From the NCBI GenBank assembly GCA_934546745.1, contig CAKTDV010000011.1, positions 23,718 to 87,717 on the forward strand: a stretch of DNA of 64,000 nucleotides, written 5' to 3'. Below, piece after piece: positions 10,630 through 18,663 of this stretch. Source of the stretch: an uncultured Desulfovibrio sp. Its GTDB lineage: Bacteria > Desulfobacterota > Desulfovibrionia > Desulfovibrionales > Desulfovibrionaceae. Made by a program: the position numbers and the translations under genes. The notes under the pieces were generated by a model, which had not been told where the DNA came from, did not search any database, and worked only from the letters and a program-made list of their open reading frames with translations. Position 1 is the stretch's first letter. Every line of letters begins with the position of its first letter.

Positions 10630-10818
10630 GGGAGGTTCCCCTGAGCTCATTAAATTTTGATACCATCAAAGGAACTTTCATTCCACCACGCTTGACGATG
10701 CTGGCGGGCATGGGAGGTTCCCCTGAGTTCATTAAATTTTGACACCATCAAAGGAACTTTCGTTCCACCACGCTTGACGATGCTGGCGGGCATGGGAGGT
10801 TCCCCTGAACTTCATTCA
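10583..10818 (-). repeat. Three tandem ~82-bp copies of the nrdD translation start region
   Basis: Near-identical units begin at 10583, 10666 and 10748 (spacing 83 and 82 bases; the last is truncated at about 10818). Each carries the ribosome-site segment and codons for MPASIVKR. The copy inside nrdD has one extra G that keeps the real frame (KVPFD), while the two upstream copies read KVPLM. The unit length is not a multiple of three, so reading through changes frame. These are tandem duplications of the 5' end of nrdD, not a CRISPR array. Confidence 0.95.
10650..10793 (-). CDS. Possible 47-codon upstream ORF made by the nrdD leader duplication
   Basis: The most upstream copy of the repeated nrdD start (ATG at 10793, preceded by AGGGGA) reads MPASIVKRGGTKVP and then runs through the middle copy in another frame. 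It stops at a TAA whose last A is the first base of the ATG at 10650, the upstream in-frame start of nrdD (TAATG). This is a direct reading of the sequence. Whether it is translated, and whether it couples or attenuates nrdD translation, is inference. A second decoy start at 10711 reads out of frame into nrdD. Confidence 0.35.
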   Translation of the reverse strand: MPASIVKRGGTKVPLMVSKFNELRGTSHARQHRQAWWNESSFDGIKI

Positions 10819-10825
10819 ACCTGTC

Positions 10826-10862
10826 CCTTTTGAAATTTAGTAAAGTCAGTAAATTCAAAAGG
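10826..10862. promoter_or_regulatory. AT-rich inverted repeat upstream of nrdD, candidate operator
   Basis: Arms 10826-10839 and 10850-10862 are complementary with a single extra A, around a 10-base spacer. It lies between the Sel1 gene stop and the first nrdD leader copy in otherwise GC-rich DNA. No T-run follows, so an operator or leader hairpin for nrdD is more likely than a terminator. TTGAA/TTCAA half-sites are visible, but this does not match the FNR consensus well and no NrdR box is recognisable. Confidence 0.4.
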
Positions 10863-10955
10863 AAATTCGCCCGCGAGTAATGAAAAACGCGCTGCGCGAG
10901 AGGCATTTCCATGCGCACACATCATGGCAAAGAGGCTCTCTTTTGTCCACTTATT

Positions 10956-12197
10956 TTAGTTAGCGCCGTCCCCCATAAGCTCCGGCGGCAACGCGACGGC
11001 CACGGGCGGCGGATAGGCGCGTGTCACGGGCCGCTGGACGGCCTCGCCCTCAAGCGGCCTCAACGGCGGCTGTACGCGATCGTAAAACTCCCGGAGTGAA
11101 AAGGGATCCGCATACAGGCCGCACGCCAGCAGCATGGAACGGCAGTTGCCGCAAAGCTCAATGTGGATGTCGTAAGGACGCCAGCTCATGGGCGTCCGCG
11201 CGCCTCCCCGCTCAAGCACGGCCACCTCAAAGCGTCCGTCCGCCCGCGATGTCGCCGCATAGAGATCGCCGCGCGCCGTGCCGATCAAGTCCTCCATGCT
11301 CCGGCAGGCGCACAGATGATAGGTATAGCAGGTTTCCCGCCGCGTGAGATTGACCAGTTCCCGATGCTGGCGCGGGATGTAGAGGCAGCACTTGCGGCCG
11401 TTGAATTCCAGGGTGCCGTCTGGCGCGATGCGCAGTGCCTCATACTCCAGCGGCAGCGCCCGGCGGGAAAGCTGGGCGTCAAACTCCCGCAGGACCACGT
11501 CAAAATTGTGTTCCGCAAGGGCATGGCCCAAGGCGGTTGCCTTGCCGTACCACCGCAGCGCGCTGCTGTAATTGCGCGGTACGCCGAATCCCGTCCCGTA
11601 GCACCAGCCAAGGTTGCACTGGGCGTCGGCAAAGCCCCGCTCCGCCGCCAGCGTGTACAGGCGGACGCAGCCGCCCGCGTCCCGCGCCACGCCGTGGCCT
11701 TCGCGCAGGCAGTTGCCCAGAGATACCTGCGCCAGCACATGGCCGAGATCGGCGGCCTTGCGGTACCACGCCGTGGCCTTTTCCCAGTCCTGCGCAACGC
11801 CGCTGCCACAGGCGCGGGCCCACCCCGCGGCATAGAAAACATCCGCGGGATCGGGCGTCTTTTCCCCTGGAGCTTCCGGCAGGGCCTGAGGTTCCGGCAG
11901 GGCCTCCGGCGCTGGGCATTCCGGATCGGCGGAGGCCCGCTCCACGTCCCGCAAAGGGCACGCTTGCGGAAGCGGAGGCGCAACACCGCTCCACAGGCGT
12001 TCCAGCGCCAGGGCGGCCCCGGGGTGCCCCAGCCCCGCCGCCCGTTCGAAAAGGGCGCGCGCCACAGCCTCGTTGCGCGCTACCTCCTGCCCCCTGTGGT
12101 AGCGCACGGCCAGCGCGAAACACGCGGCGGGATTCCGGGCAAGAGCCGCCCGCGCCAGCCGGGCCACGCGGCGTCGCGCCGCAGCCTCGTTCGTCAT
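10956..12197 (-). CDS. Sel1-like repeat protein with a cysteine-rich C-terminal domain
   Basis: 413 aa. The N-terminal half (about 1-215) holds helical Sel1-type repeats with the usual pattern A-x2-WYRKAADLGHxxAQxxLGxC..GxGVxxD, at least four copies being recognisable. No signal peptide is apparent, so it is probably cytoplasmic, whereas many Sel1 proteins are exported. The C-terminal half is not a family I know; it has two spaced cysteine pairs (LCAC and LCGNC) that could bind a metal, and ends in a proline-rich tail. Sel1 proteins usually act as protein-interaction scaffolds. The start ATG at 12197 gives an Arg/Ala-rich N-terminus. It lies 39 bases downstream of the M16 protease gene stop and could share its transcript. 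Confidence 0.75.
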   Translation of the reverse strand: MTNEAAARRRVARLARAALARNPAACFALAVRYHRGQEVARNEAVARALFERAAGLGHPGAALALERLWSGVAPPLPQACPLRDVERASADPECPAPEALPEPQALPEAPGEKTPDPADVFYAAGWARACGSGVAQDWEKATAWYRKAADLGHVLAQVSLGNCLREGHGVARDAGGCVRLYTLAAERGFADAQCNLGWCYGTGFGVPRNYSSALRWYGKATALGHALAEHNFDVVLREFDAQLSRRALPLEYEALRIAPDGTLEFNGRKCCLYIPRQHRELVNLTRRETCYTYHLCACRSMEDLIGTARGDLYAATSRADGRFEVAVLERGGARTPMSWRPYDIHIELCGNCRSMLLACGLYADPFSLREFYDRVQPPLRPLEGEAVQRPVTRAYPPPVAVALPPELMGDGAN

Positions 12198-12236
12198 GGT
12201 GCCGCTCCCGCTCTCTCCTCCACAGGCAACACCGCG

Positions 12237-14888
12237 CTAGGGCCGCAAAAGCGCGTCGTATTCCCCTTCCGGCACAAGATAGCGGCGGGCAACCTCACGC
12301 ACGGCGGCGGGCGTCAGCTTCGCGGCCCTGTCCAGCAGGAATTTCTGGAAGTCGCGGCGGTTGCCGAGCACGGCGTCCGTCGCCGCCTCGCCCGCGCGGT
12401 CGTCAAGGCTCTGGCGTTCGCGATAATAGCCGCCCCGCATCCGGTTGACGGCCGCCCGAAGCTGCTCCGGAGACACTTCCCTGTCACGCAGCGAAGCGAT
12501 GATGCGGGCAAAGCCTTCTCTGGCCAGATCCACTTTTTCCGGGGTCGTGCCGATATAGAAAAGCAGCGAACCGGCTTCCGGCATGGCACGGTACAGGGCC
12601 GTCACCGTATAGCCAAGCCCCTGCTCGTCGCGCATGTCGTTAAAGAGCAGGCCACTCTGCCCTGAGAGGAGCGCCTGCAACAGCATGAGCGCCGGCGCGT
12701 CCTCATGATGCCGGGGCACAGCCCTGTAATTCAGCGCCAGATAGGCCTGGCTGCGATCGGGAAGGCGCAGCTCCAGTTTCCGGGAATCTCCCCAGCGGGG
12801 GGCATCCACCCGCACGCCGGGAGCCGACGGCCTGGGCAGGGTGCGCGCAAAGGCCAGCATGGCGTCGCGGTCGAAGGTTCCGGCCACGGAGAGAACCCAG
12901 GGCCGTGCGCTCTGCTCTCTCCAGAAGGCGCGCACATCGTCACGGGAAAACACGGCCAGTTTGTCCGGCGTTCCCAGCGGATCATAGCCATAGACGTGCC
13001 CGGGATAGAGAAAGCCGTTGAGCTTGCTGAAGAGATAGCGCGCCGGGGTATCCTGGCGCTGGCGCAGGGCTGACAGCATCAGGCGGGCCTCGCGCCGCAC
13101 CTCCTTTTCCTCAAAGCGGGGTTTCTCCAGCATGTCCCGCAATGCCGCGCAAAAGTCGGCATTGAAACGGGAAGGCCCCGTCAGGGAAATACTGAAGGTC
13201 TGCAAACCGGCGGAAACGGACAGCGCCGCCGCCCGTTCGGCAAGAAAACGCTCCGTGGCCTGCGCGTTTCTGCTGCCGCTGCCATCCTTCAGCACGGCGG
13301 CGGCCAGATGGGCAAGCCCCTGCTTCTCCGGCGACAGCAGCGCGTTGCCGCCGGGCATCATGAAGGACATGGCCACATAGGGCACGGCGGGATCGGGCTG
13401 GAGAATCAGCGTGCGGCCATCGCCAAGATCCAGATATTCCCTGCCTGTCTCCACCGCCGCCCGCTTCGCCCCGTCCGTCACGGGCGGCACAGGCCATATG
13501 TTGTCCAACAGGGCGGCAACGTCGGGAAGGGCCGCGTTTTGCGGAGCCAGAATACGGACACGCAGGCGCTCCGGCCGCAGCCACAGATCGCGGGCGCTCT
13601 CCATCTGCGCCGCATCCACGTTGTCGAGCGCCAGACGCAGGTTGCGTTCGGCGTCGCGCCCGCCAAGATCAAACTGTACCGTGCCGCGCCAGGAGGCCAG
13701 TCCGTTCAGCGTTTCTCCGGCGCGATCCATGGCGTCCGCCAGATTGAAGCGCGCGCGCGCCAGAGCGGCATCCCCGAACCTGCGCGCGTCCAGACGGGAA
13801 AGATCCCGCGCCAGTTCTTCCATGAACGGGCCCAGTTTTTCCGCGTCGAGCTGGGCCGTCACGAGGAAAAGTCCGGCCCGCGCCAGACTCATGTTGCCAG
13901 CGGAGACGCTTTCCACCCACTGCTTCTCATAGCGGTACTTCCTCTGCAGAAGCGATGTGCCATCGCCGCCCAGCAGGTAGGCGAGAACGTCCAGCGGCAC
14001 GGAACGCGCATCGGACAGCGCGGGCGCGGGAAAGCCCACTCCCACATAGACCTTGTTCCACGGGCCGCGCACGACTTCCACCCTCGGGCCGCCGGGCGCC
14101 ACCGTCAGATCCACGGGAGCGGGCGCATCCAGATCGGTGCTGTTGCGCAGATCCCCGAAAAGGGCCTGGGCGTGCGCCAGCACCTCTTCCGGATCGATGT
14201 CGCCCGCCACCAGCAGAAGCATGTTCTGCGGCTGATACCAGCGGTCGATGTAGGCGCGCAAATCCTCCGCCGTCAGGGCGTTGATCGTTTCCCTGTAGCC
14301 GATGATGGGACGCCCGTAGGGAGTGCCGTTCAGTGTCGCCGTCTGCAACGCCTCAAAAAGCCTGCTGTGCGGGGTGTCGTCGTCCCCTTCCAGCTCCGAG
14401 ATGACGACCTTCTTTTCCGACTCCAGTTCCTGCGGATCAAGAAGGGGATGAAAGGCCATGTCCTTGACCACGTCCATGCCCATCCGCCACTGATCGGCGG
14501 GCATATCCGTCAGGTAGTACGTCTTGTCAAAGCTGGTCGCCGCGTTGAGATAGCCACCGCGCGCCTCCACGTCCTTTGCCACCCGCCCCTTGGGGCGTTG
14601 TTCCGTCCCCTTGAAGACCATATGCTCCAGCACGTGGCTGATGCCCGCCTGCCGGGCGTCCTCATTGGCCGATCCCGCGCGCACATAGAGGCGCGTGCAG
14701 ACCAGGGGAAAGCGCTGATCGCGGATGACATACACGGCAAGCCCGTTGGGCAGGCGAGTCAGAATTTCCTCTCCCCTCCCCACGGGCGCGACGGACAGCG
14801 AAGGTTCCGGCGCGGCCTGTCCCCCGCAGGGCAGCAACAGACCGGCCAGCAGAACAACCCACACCATGAATACGGACAGTTTCGACAT
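12237..14888 (-). CDS. Secreted M16-family zinc metallopeptidase (insulinase/PqqL type)
   Basis: 883 aa. A signal peptide (residues 1-26, ending GGQAA) leads into two M16 halves. The inverted zinc motif HVLEH gives His85, Glu88 and His89, with Glu165 (VVISELE) as the likely third ligand about 76 residues on. The second half (from about residue 490) is the inactive-type M16 domain, as in single-chain M16B/M16C enzymes. I chose the ATG at 14888 because it starts the signal peptide and follows an AAGGAG site; the longer open frame upstream is arginine-rich noise. Such periplasmic proteases degrade peptides and small unfolded proteins. It is separated from livF by 168 bases containing no gene I can see. 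Confidence 0.9.
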   Translation of the reverse strand: MSKLSVFMVWVVLLAGLLLPCGGQAAPEPSLSVAPVGRGEEILTRLPNGLAVYVIRDQRFPLVCTRLYVRAGSANEDARQAGISHVLEHMVFKGTEQRPKGRVAKDVEARGGYLNAATSFDKTYYLTDMPADQWRMGMDVVKDMAFHPLLDPQELESEKKVVISELEGDDDTPHSRLFEALQTATLNGTPYGRPIIGYRETINALTAEDLRAYIDRWYQPQNMLLLVAGDIDPEEVLAHAQALFGDLRNSTDLDAPAPVDLTVAPGGPRVEVVRGPWNKVYVGVGFPAPALSDARSVPLDVLAYLLGGDGTSLLQRKYRYEKQWVESVSAGNMSLARAGLFLVTAQLDAEKLGPFMEELARDLSRLDARRFGDAALARARFNLADAMDRAGETLNGLASWRGTVQFDLGGRDAERNLRLALDNVDAAQMESARDLWLRPERLRVRILAPQNAALPDVAALLDNIWPVPPVTDGAKRAAVETGREYLDLGDGRTLILQPDPAVPYVAMSFMMPGGNALLSPEKQGLAHLAAAVLKDGSGSRNAQATERFLAERAAALSVSAGLQTFSISLTGPSRFNADFCAALRDMLEKPRFEEKEVRREARLMLSALRQRQDTPARYLFSKLNGFLYPGHVYGYDPLGTPDKLAVFSRDDVRAFWREQSARPWVLSVAGTFDRDAMLAFARTLPRPSAPGVRVDAPRWGDSRKLELRLPDRSQAYLALNYRAVPRHHEDAPALMLLQALLSGQSGLLFNDMRDEQGLGYTVTALYRAMPEAGSLLFYIGTTPEKVDLAREGFARIIASLRDREVSPEQLRAAVNRMRGGYYRERQSLDDRAGEAATDAVLGNRRDFQKFLLDRAAKLTPAAVREVARRYLVPEGEYDALLRP

Positions 14889-15056
14889 AGACGCTCCTTG
14901 CGTGCCCCGCCGCACTACGCGGCGCTTGGGAATGTTTCGATCCCCCGGAACCGCTGCCGGCGGCCAGCCATTCCCGTGCCACCGTGCGGTTTGCCCCTCC
15001 CTGACGGAAGCGTCTCTCAAAGAGGGGTTCCCCGGCGCGCGTTTCATCAGGTGGGC

Positions 15057-15782
15057 CTAGCCGCCCAGATACGCTTCCCTGACCCTGGGATTTTCCAGAA
15101 GTTCCTTGCCTGGGCCTTCCAGCACCACGCGGCCGACCTCAAGAATATAGGCGTAATGCGCCACGGACAGCGCCGCATAGGCGTTCTGCTCCACAAGCAG
15201 CACTGTCTTGCCCTCTTCCGTATTGATACGCTGGATGACACGGAAAATCTCCCGTACCAGCAGGGGCGCAAGGCCCAGCGACGGTTCGTCCAGCATCACC
15301 AGATCCGGGCTGGCCATGAGGGCGCGCCCCACGGCCAGCATCTGCTGCTCGCCGCCGGACAGCGTGCCGCCCTTCTGCCAGGATCGCTCCCGGAGACGGG
15401 GAAAGAGGTCGTAGACTTTCTCAAAATCCGCGGCGATGCCGTCCTCGTCCGTGCGGGCATAGGCCCCCAGACGGAGATTCTCGGCCACGGTCAGATGGGG
15501 CAGGATGCGCCGCCCCTCCGGCGAAAGGGAAATGCCGTTGCGCACCATATCCTCGGGCTTGAGCCCCATGAGCGAACGCGGCGGATCGCCCTCGCGACGC
15601 CGCAGCAGAATCTCGCCGCTGACCGTTTTGTTCAGGCCCGCGATGGAGCGGATGACGCTGCTCTTGCCCGCGCCGTTGGCGCCGACGAGCGTCACGATGC
15701 TTCCCCGCCGGATGGAGAGGCTGACGCCCTGCACGGCCTGCACGCCGCCGTACCGCACATACAGATCACGGATCTCAAGCAT
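15057..15782 (-). CDS. livF: Branched-chain amino acid ABC transporter ATPase LivF
   Basis: Second ATP-binding subunit of the LIV (HAAT) importer, 241 aa. Walker A GANGAGKSSV, signature LSGGEQQMLAVGRAL and Walker B LVMLDEPSLGL are all present, and the C-terminal AYLGG ending is typical of LivF. The ATG at 15782 follows GGGAGG by 9 bases and overlaps the end of livG by 8 bases, so I prefer it to the TTG at 15800. It is the last gene of the livKHMGF operon. Confidence 0.94.
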   Translation of the reverse strand: MLEIRDLYVRYGGVQAVQGVSLSIRRGSIVTLVGANGAGKSSVIRSIAGLNKTVSGEILLRRREGDPPRSLMGLKPEDMVRNGISLSPEGRRILPHLTVAENLRLGAYARTDEDGIAADFEKVYDLFPRLRERSWQKGGTLSGGEQQMLAVGRALMASPDLVMLDEPSLGLAPLLVREIFRVIQRINTEEGKTVLLVEQNAYAALSVAHYAYILEVGRVVLEGPGKELLENPRVREAYLGG

Positions 15783-16575
15783 TGGGCATGTCCTCCCCAA
15801 GATAGGCGCGAATGACGGCGGGATTGCTGCGAATGGCCCCGGGAGAGCCTTCGGCGATGAGCGCGCCGTATTCCATGACCCAGATGTATTCGCAGACGCC
15901 CATGACCACCTTCATGTCGTGCTCAATCAGCAGAATGGTCAGATCAAATTCCCGGCGGATACGTTCGATAAGATGCATGAGTTCCAGGCTTTCCTGCGGA
16001 TTCATGCCCGCGGCCGGTTCGTCAAGCAGCAGCAGACGCGGTTCCGTGGCCAGCGCGCGGGCAATCTCCAGACGGCGTTGCGCGCCGTAGGGCAGGCCGC
16101 CCGCCTGTTCGCCGCATACGCCGTCCAGCCCCAGGCGTTCCGCCAGCGCGCGGGCCTTTGCGGCGATGGCGCGTTCTTCCCTGTAGTAGCCGGGCAGGCC
16201 CAGGGGAGCGCTCCACCACGGCTGACGCCGCCGCACATGACAGCCGACCATGATATTTTCCAGCACGGACATCTGACGCGACAGGCGGATGTTCTGGAAG
16301 GTGCGCGCCATGCCGAGGCGACAGATCTCATAGGGCTTGCGGCCCTTGATGTCGTGGCCGTCAAAGAGAATCGTCCCTTCCTGGGGCGTGTAGAAGCCGC
16401 TCAGCACATTGAAGGCCGTCGTCTTGCCCGCGCCGTTGGGACCGATGATGCCGCTCACCGCGCCACGCGGCACGGCCAGCGACAGGGCGCTCACGGCCGT
16501 CACGCCGCCAAAGCGCATGGTGACGTCCGAGGCGGCAAGCAGAATGTCCCTTGGCTCCATGACGCTGTCGCTCAT
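15775..16575 (-). CDS. livG: Branched-chain amino acid ABC transporter ATPase LivG
   Basis: First ATP-binding subunit of the LIV importer, 266 aa. Walker A is GPNGAGKTTA, the Q-loop region reads RTFQNIRL, the signature region is LPYGAQRRLEIARAL (the alternative LivG form of LSGGQ), and Walker B is LLLLDEPAAGMNP. The C-terminal AYLGED motif is typical of LivG. Its ATG overlaps the livM stop by 4 bases (ATGA), indicating translational coupling. Confidence 0.95.
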   Translation of the reverse strand: MSDSVMEPRDILLAASDVTMRFGGVTAVSALSLAVPRGAVSGIIGPNGAGKTTAFNVLSGFYTPQEGTILFDGHDIKGRKPYEICRLGMARTFQNIRLSRQMSVLENIMVGCHVRRRQPWWSAPLGLPGYYREERAIAAKARALAERLGLDGVCGEQAGGLPYGAQRRLEIARALATEPRLLLLDEPAAGMNPQESLELMHLIERIRREFDLTILLIEHDMKVVMGVCEYIWVMEYGALIAEGSPGAIRSNPAVIRAYLGEDMPNA

Positions 16576-17624
16576 GCCCTGCCTCCTTCTTCGGAACGCC
16601 CGCGAAAACGCGCGGCGATGGCGCCCCAGGTCAGTTCGCGCGTGCCCATGATGCCCTCACGCCGGAAGAGGATGATGCCCAGCAGCGCCAGAGAGAAGAC
16701 GACCATGCGCATACCCGGAATGCCGGGAATCTCCAGACCGCCGATATCCATGGGTTCCTCAAGGATGCGCAGCCATTCCAGCAGCACGGTGATGATGCCC
16801 GCGCCGAGCAGGCTGCCCGTCAGGGAGCCGAGCCCGCCCGCCACGACGAACATCAGCACGTTGAACGTGAGCAGGAAGTTGAACATCTTGGGATCGATGG
16901 TGGAGAGATGGCTGCCCAGCAGCGCGCCGCCCACCCCGGCGAAGAAGGCCCCCAGACAAAAGGACAGCACCTTGTAGCGGAACACATTGATGCCCATGAC
17001 GCCCGCGGCGATTTCATTGTCGCGGATGCAGCGCAGCACATTGCCGAAATTGCCGGACAGCAGCCGGACCAGCACCGCCAGCGTCACCAGCAGCCAGACG
17101 TAGCAGACGACGGGCGTGGCGTGTTCGGGAATGCCCTTGATACCCAGAGCGCCGTTGGTGACGGGCGTCATGTTGGTGAGCAGCACGCGGATGATCTCCG
17201 CAAAGCCCAGCGTGGCGATGCCCAGATAGTCGTCGCCAAGGCGCAGCACAGGCAGGGCGATCAGCAGGGCCACGGCGGCGGCAACGGCCCCTCCCGCCAG
17301 CACGGCGACCCAGAACGGCGTGAACAACTGATCAAAGGGCGGCATGACGGGTTCGAGAATCCACATCATTTCCTTCTGTTCCGGCGACAGAACGCACAGG
17401 GCGGCCACATAGGCGCCAATGGCGATGAAGCCCGCGTGCCCCAGGGAGAACATGCCCGTAAAGCCGTAGATGAGATTCAGCGACAGGGCCAGAATGGCGT
17501 TGATGCAGATCAGCTTGACAATGTACGTCTGGTAGTCGCCCAGAAAGAGACCGGCATGCCAGAGAAACAGGCCCCCCAGCAGCATGACGCCCAGGGTGGG
17601 GATCGTGGTGGAAGTACAGCGCAT
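16572..17624 (-). CDS. livM: Branched-chain amino acid ABC transporter permease LivM
   Basis: Inner-membrane permease subunit, 350 aa, with about nine or ten hydrophobic segments and the LivM signature around GHAGFIAIGAYVAAL and GNFGNVLRCIRDNEIAAGVMGIN (the cytoplasmic EAA-like loop that contacts the ATPases). The frame is open further upstream, but the ATG at 17624 overlaps the livH stop by one base and starts just before the first membrane segment. It pairs with LivH to form the channel. Confidence 0.94.
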   Translation of the reverse strand: MRCTSTTIPTLGVMLLGGLFLWHAGLFLGDYQTYIVKLICINAILALSLNLIYGFTGMFSLGHAGFIAIGAYVAALCVLSPEQKEMMWILEPVMPPFDQLFTPFWVAVLAGGAVAAAVALLIALPVLRLGDDYLGIATLGFAEIIRVLLTNMTPVTNGALGIKGIPEHATPVVCYVWLLVTLAVLVRLLSGNFGNVLRCIRDNEIAAGVMGINVFRYKVLSFCLGAFFAGVGGALLGSHLSTIDPKMFNFLLTFNVLMFVVAGGLGSLTGSLLGAGIITVLLEWLRILEEPMDIGGLEIPGIPGMRMVVFSLALLGIILFRREGIMGTRELTWGAIAARFRGRSEEGGRA

Positions 17625-18517
17625 CAGATCTTCTCCTCCATGCGTTCGCCCAGCAGTCCCGTGGGTTTGAACACCAGAACAAGCACCAGCAGCACAAAGG
17701 CGAAGGCGTCCCGGTAGCCGGACAGCTCCGGCAGAAAGGCCACCGTCATGATCTCCACGAAGCCCAGGGCCAGGCCACCGATGACAGCCCCCTGCACGGA
17801 GCCGATGCCGCCGAAGACGGCCGCGATGAAGGCCTTGAGGCCGGGCATGATGCCCATATAGGGATGCACCTGCGGGTAGCGCAGGGCCCACATGATGCCG
17901 GAGGCCGCCGCCAGCGCGGATCCGATGCAGAAGGTAAAGGCGATGATGTTGTCCACCTTGACGCCGAGCAGGCGCGTCGTCTCAATATCCTTGGAAATGG
18001 CGCGCATGGCCAGGCCGGGCTTTGTCCGGTAGATGACATAGAGCAGCACGGCCACCAGAACGGCGGTCATGACGGGCACGAAGGCCGTCAGCTTGAGGAT
18101 GCGCACGTTGCCCAGCGTCCATTCGGAGAGCAGCCATTCCGGCTGCAACACTGGCCGGGGCTGACCGCTGAAGACGACGACGGCCAGGCTTTCGATGAAA
18201 AAGGACACGGCAATGGCGCTGATCAGGGCCGAAATGCGCGGCGCGTCGCGCAGGGGGCGGTAGGCGATGCGCTCCACGGCCACGCCCACCACGCTGGCCC
18301 CGGCAATGGCGACGACGGCCGCCACGCCCCACGGCCAGCCATAGGCGAAGGTGCCAAAAAAGACAAAGTACGCGCCGAGCATGAGGATGTCGCCGTGGGC
18401 GAAGTTGATCAACCGCAGAATGCCGTACACCATAGTGTAGCCTATGGCGATGAGGGCGTAGAGCGACCCCAGCGTCAGGGCGTTGAAACAGTGCTGAAAA
18501 AACATTTCGAGCGTCAT
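17624..18517 (-). CDS. livH: Branched-chain amino acid ABC transporter permease LivH
   Basis: Inner-membrane permease subunit, 297 aa, all-helical with about eight hydrophobic segments. Typical LivH blocks are seen: LYALIAIGYTMVYGILRLINFAHG near the N-terminus and AMRAISKDIETTRLLGVKVD, the ATPase-contact loop, in the middle. It is separated from livK by a 146-base gap with strong hairpins, which fits the higher expression normally needed for the binding protein. It ends by one-base overlap with livM. Confidence 0.95.
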   Translation of the reverse strand: MTLEMFFQHCFNALTLGSLYALIAIGYTMVYGILRLINFAHGDILMLGAYFVFFGTFAYGWPWGVAAVVAIAGASVVGVAVERIAYRPLRDAPRISALISAIAVSFFIESLAVVVFSGQPRPVLQPEWLLSEWTLGNVRILKLTAFVPVMTAVLVAVLLYVIYRTKPGLAMRAISKDIETTRLLGVKVDNIIAFTFCIGSALAAASGIMWALRYPQVHPYMGIMPGLKAFIAAVFGGIGSVQGAVIGGLALGFVEIMTVAFLPELSGYRDAFAFVLLVLVLVFKPTGLLGERMEEKI

Positions 18518-18581
18518 GGAGCCACCGGAAACGGGCCGTGCCCGCAGTCTCGCCCGCGCCGGAAAACGCGGAAGGTGAACG

Positions 18582-18609
18582 CGCGCGGCGCGCCCGTGCG
18601 CGCCGCGCG
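18582..18609. promoter_or_regulatory. Strong GC hairpin in the livK-livH gap
   Basis: A perfect 12-bp stem (18582-18593 with 18598-18609) closes a 4-base loop. A weaker 8-bp stem (18617-18624 with 18639-18646) lies nearer the livK stop. Neither is followed by a U-tract on the - strand, so partial termination or protection of the livK mRNA 3' end is more likely than full termination. Confidence 0.6.
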
Positions 18610-18663
18610 AACAAAGGCGGCGAGGGCCGTATGCGCCGTCGCCGCCGGAAGGCCTCGATCAGC

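Noticed and set aside
10583..10818. CRISPR array
   Set aside because: Only three head-to-tail units with no variable spacers, and each is a copy of the nrdD start region.
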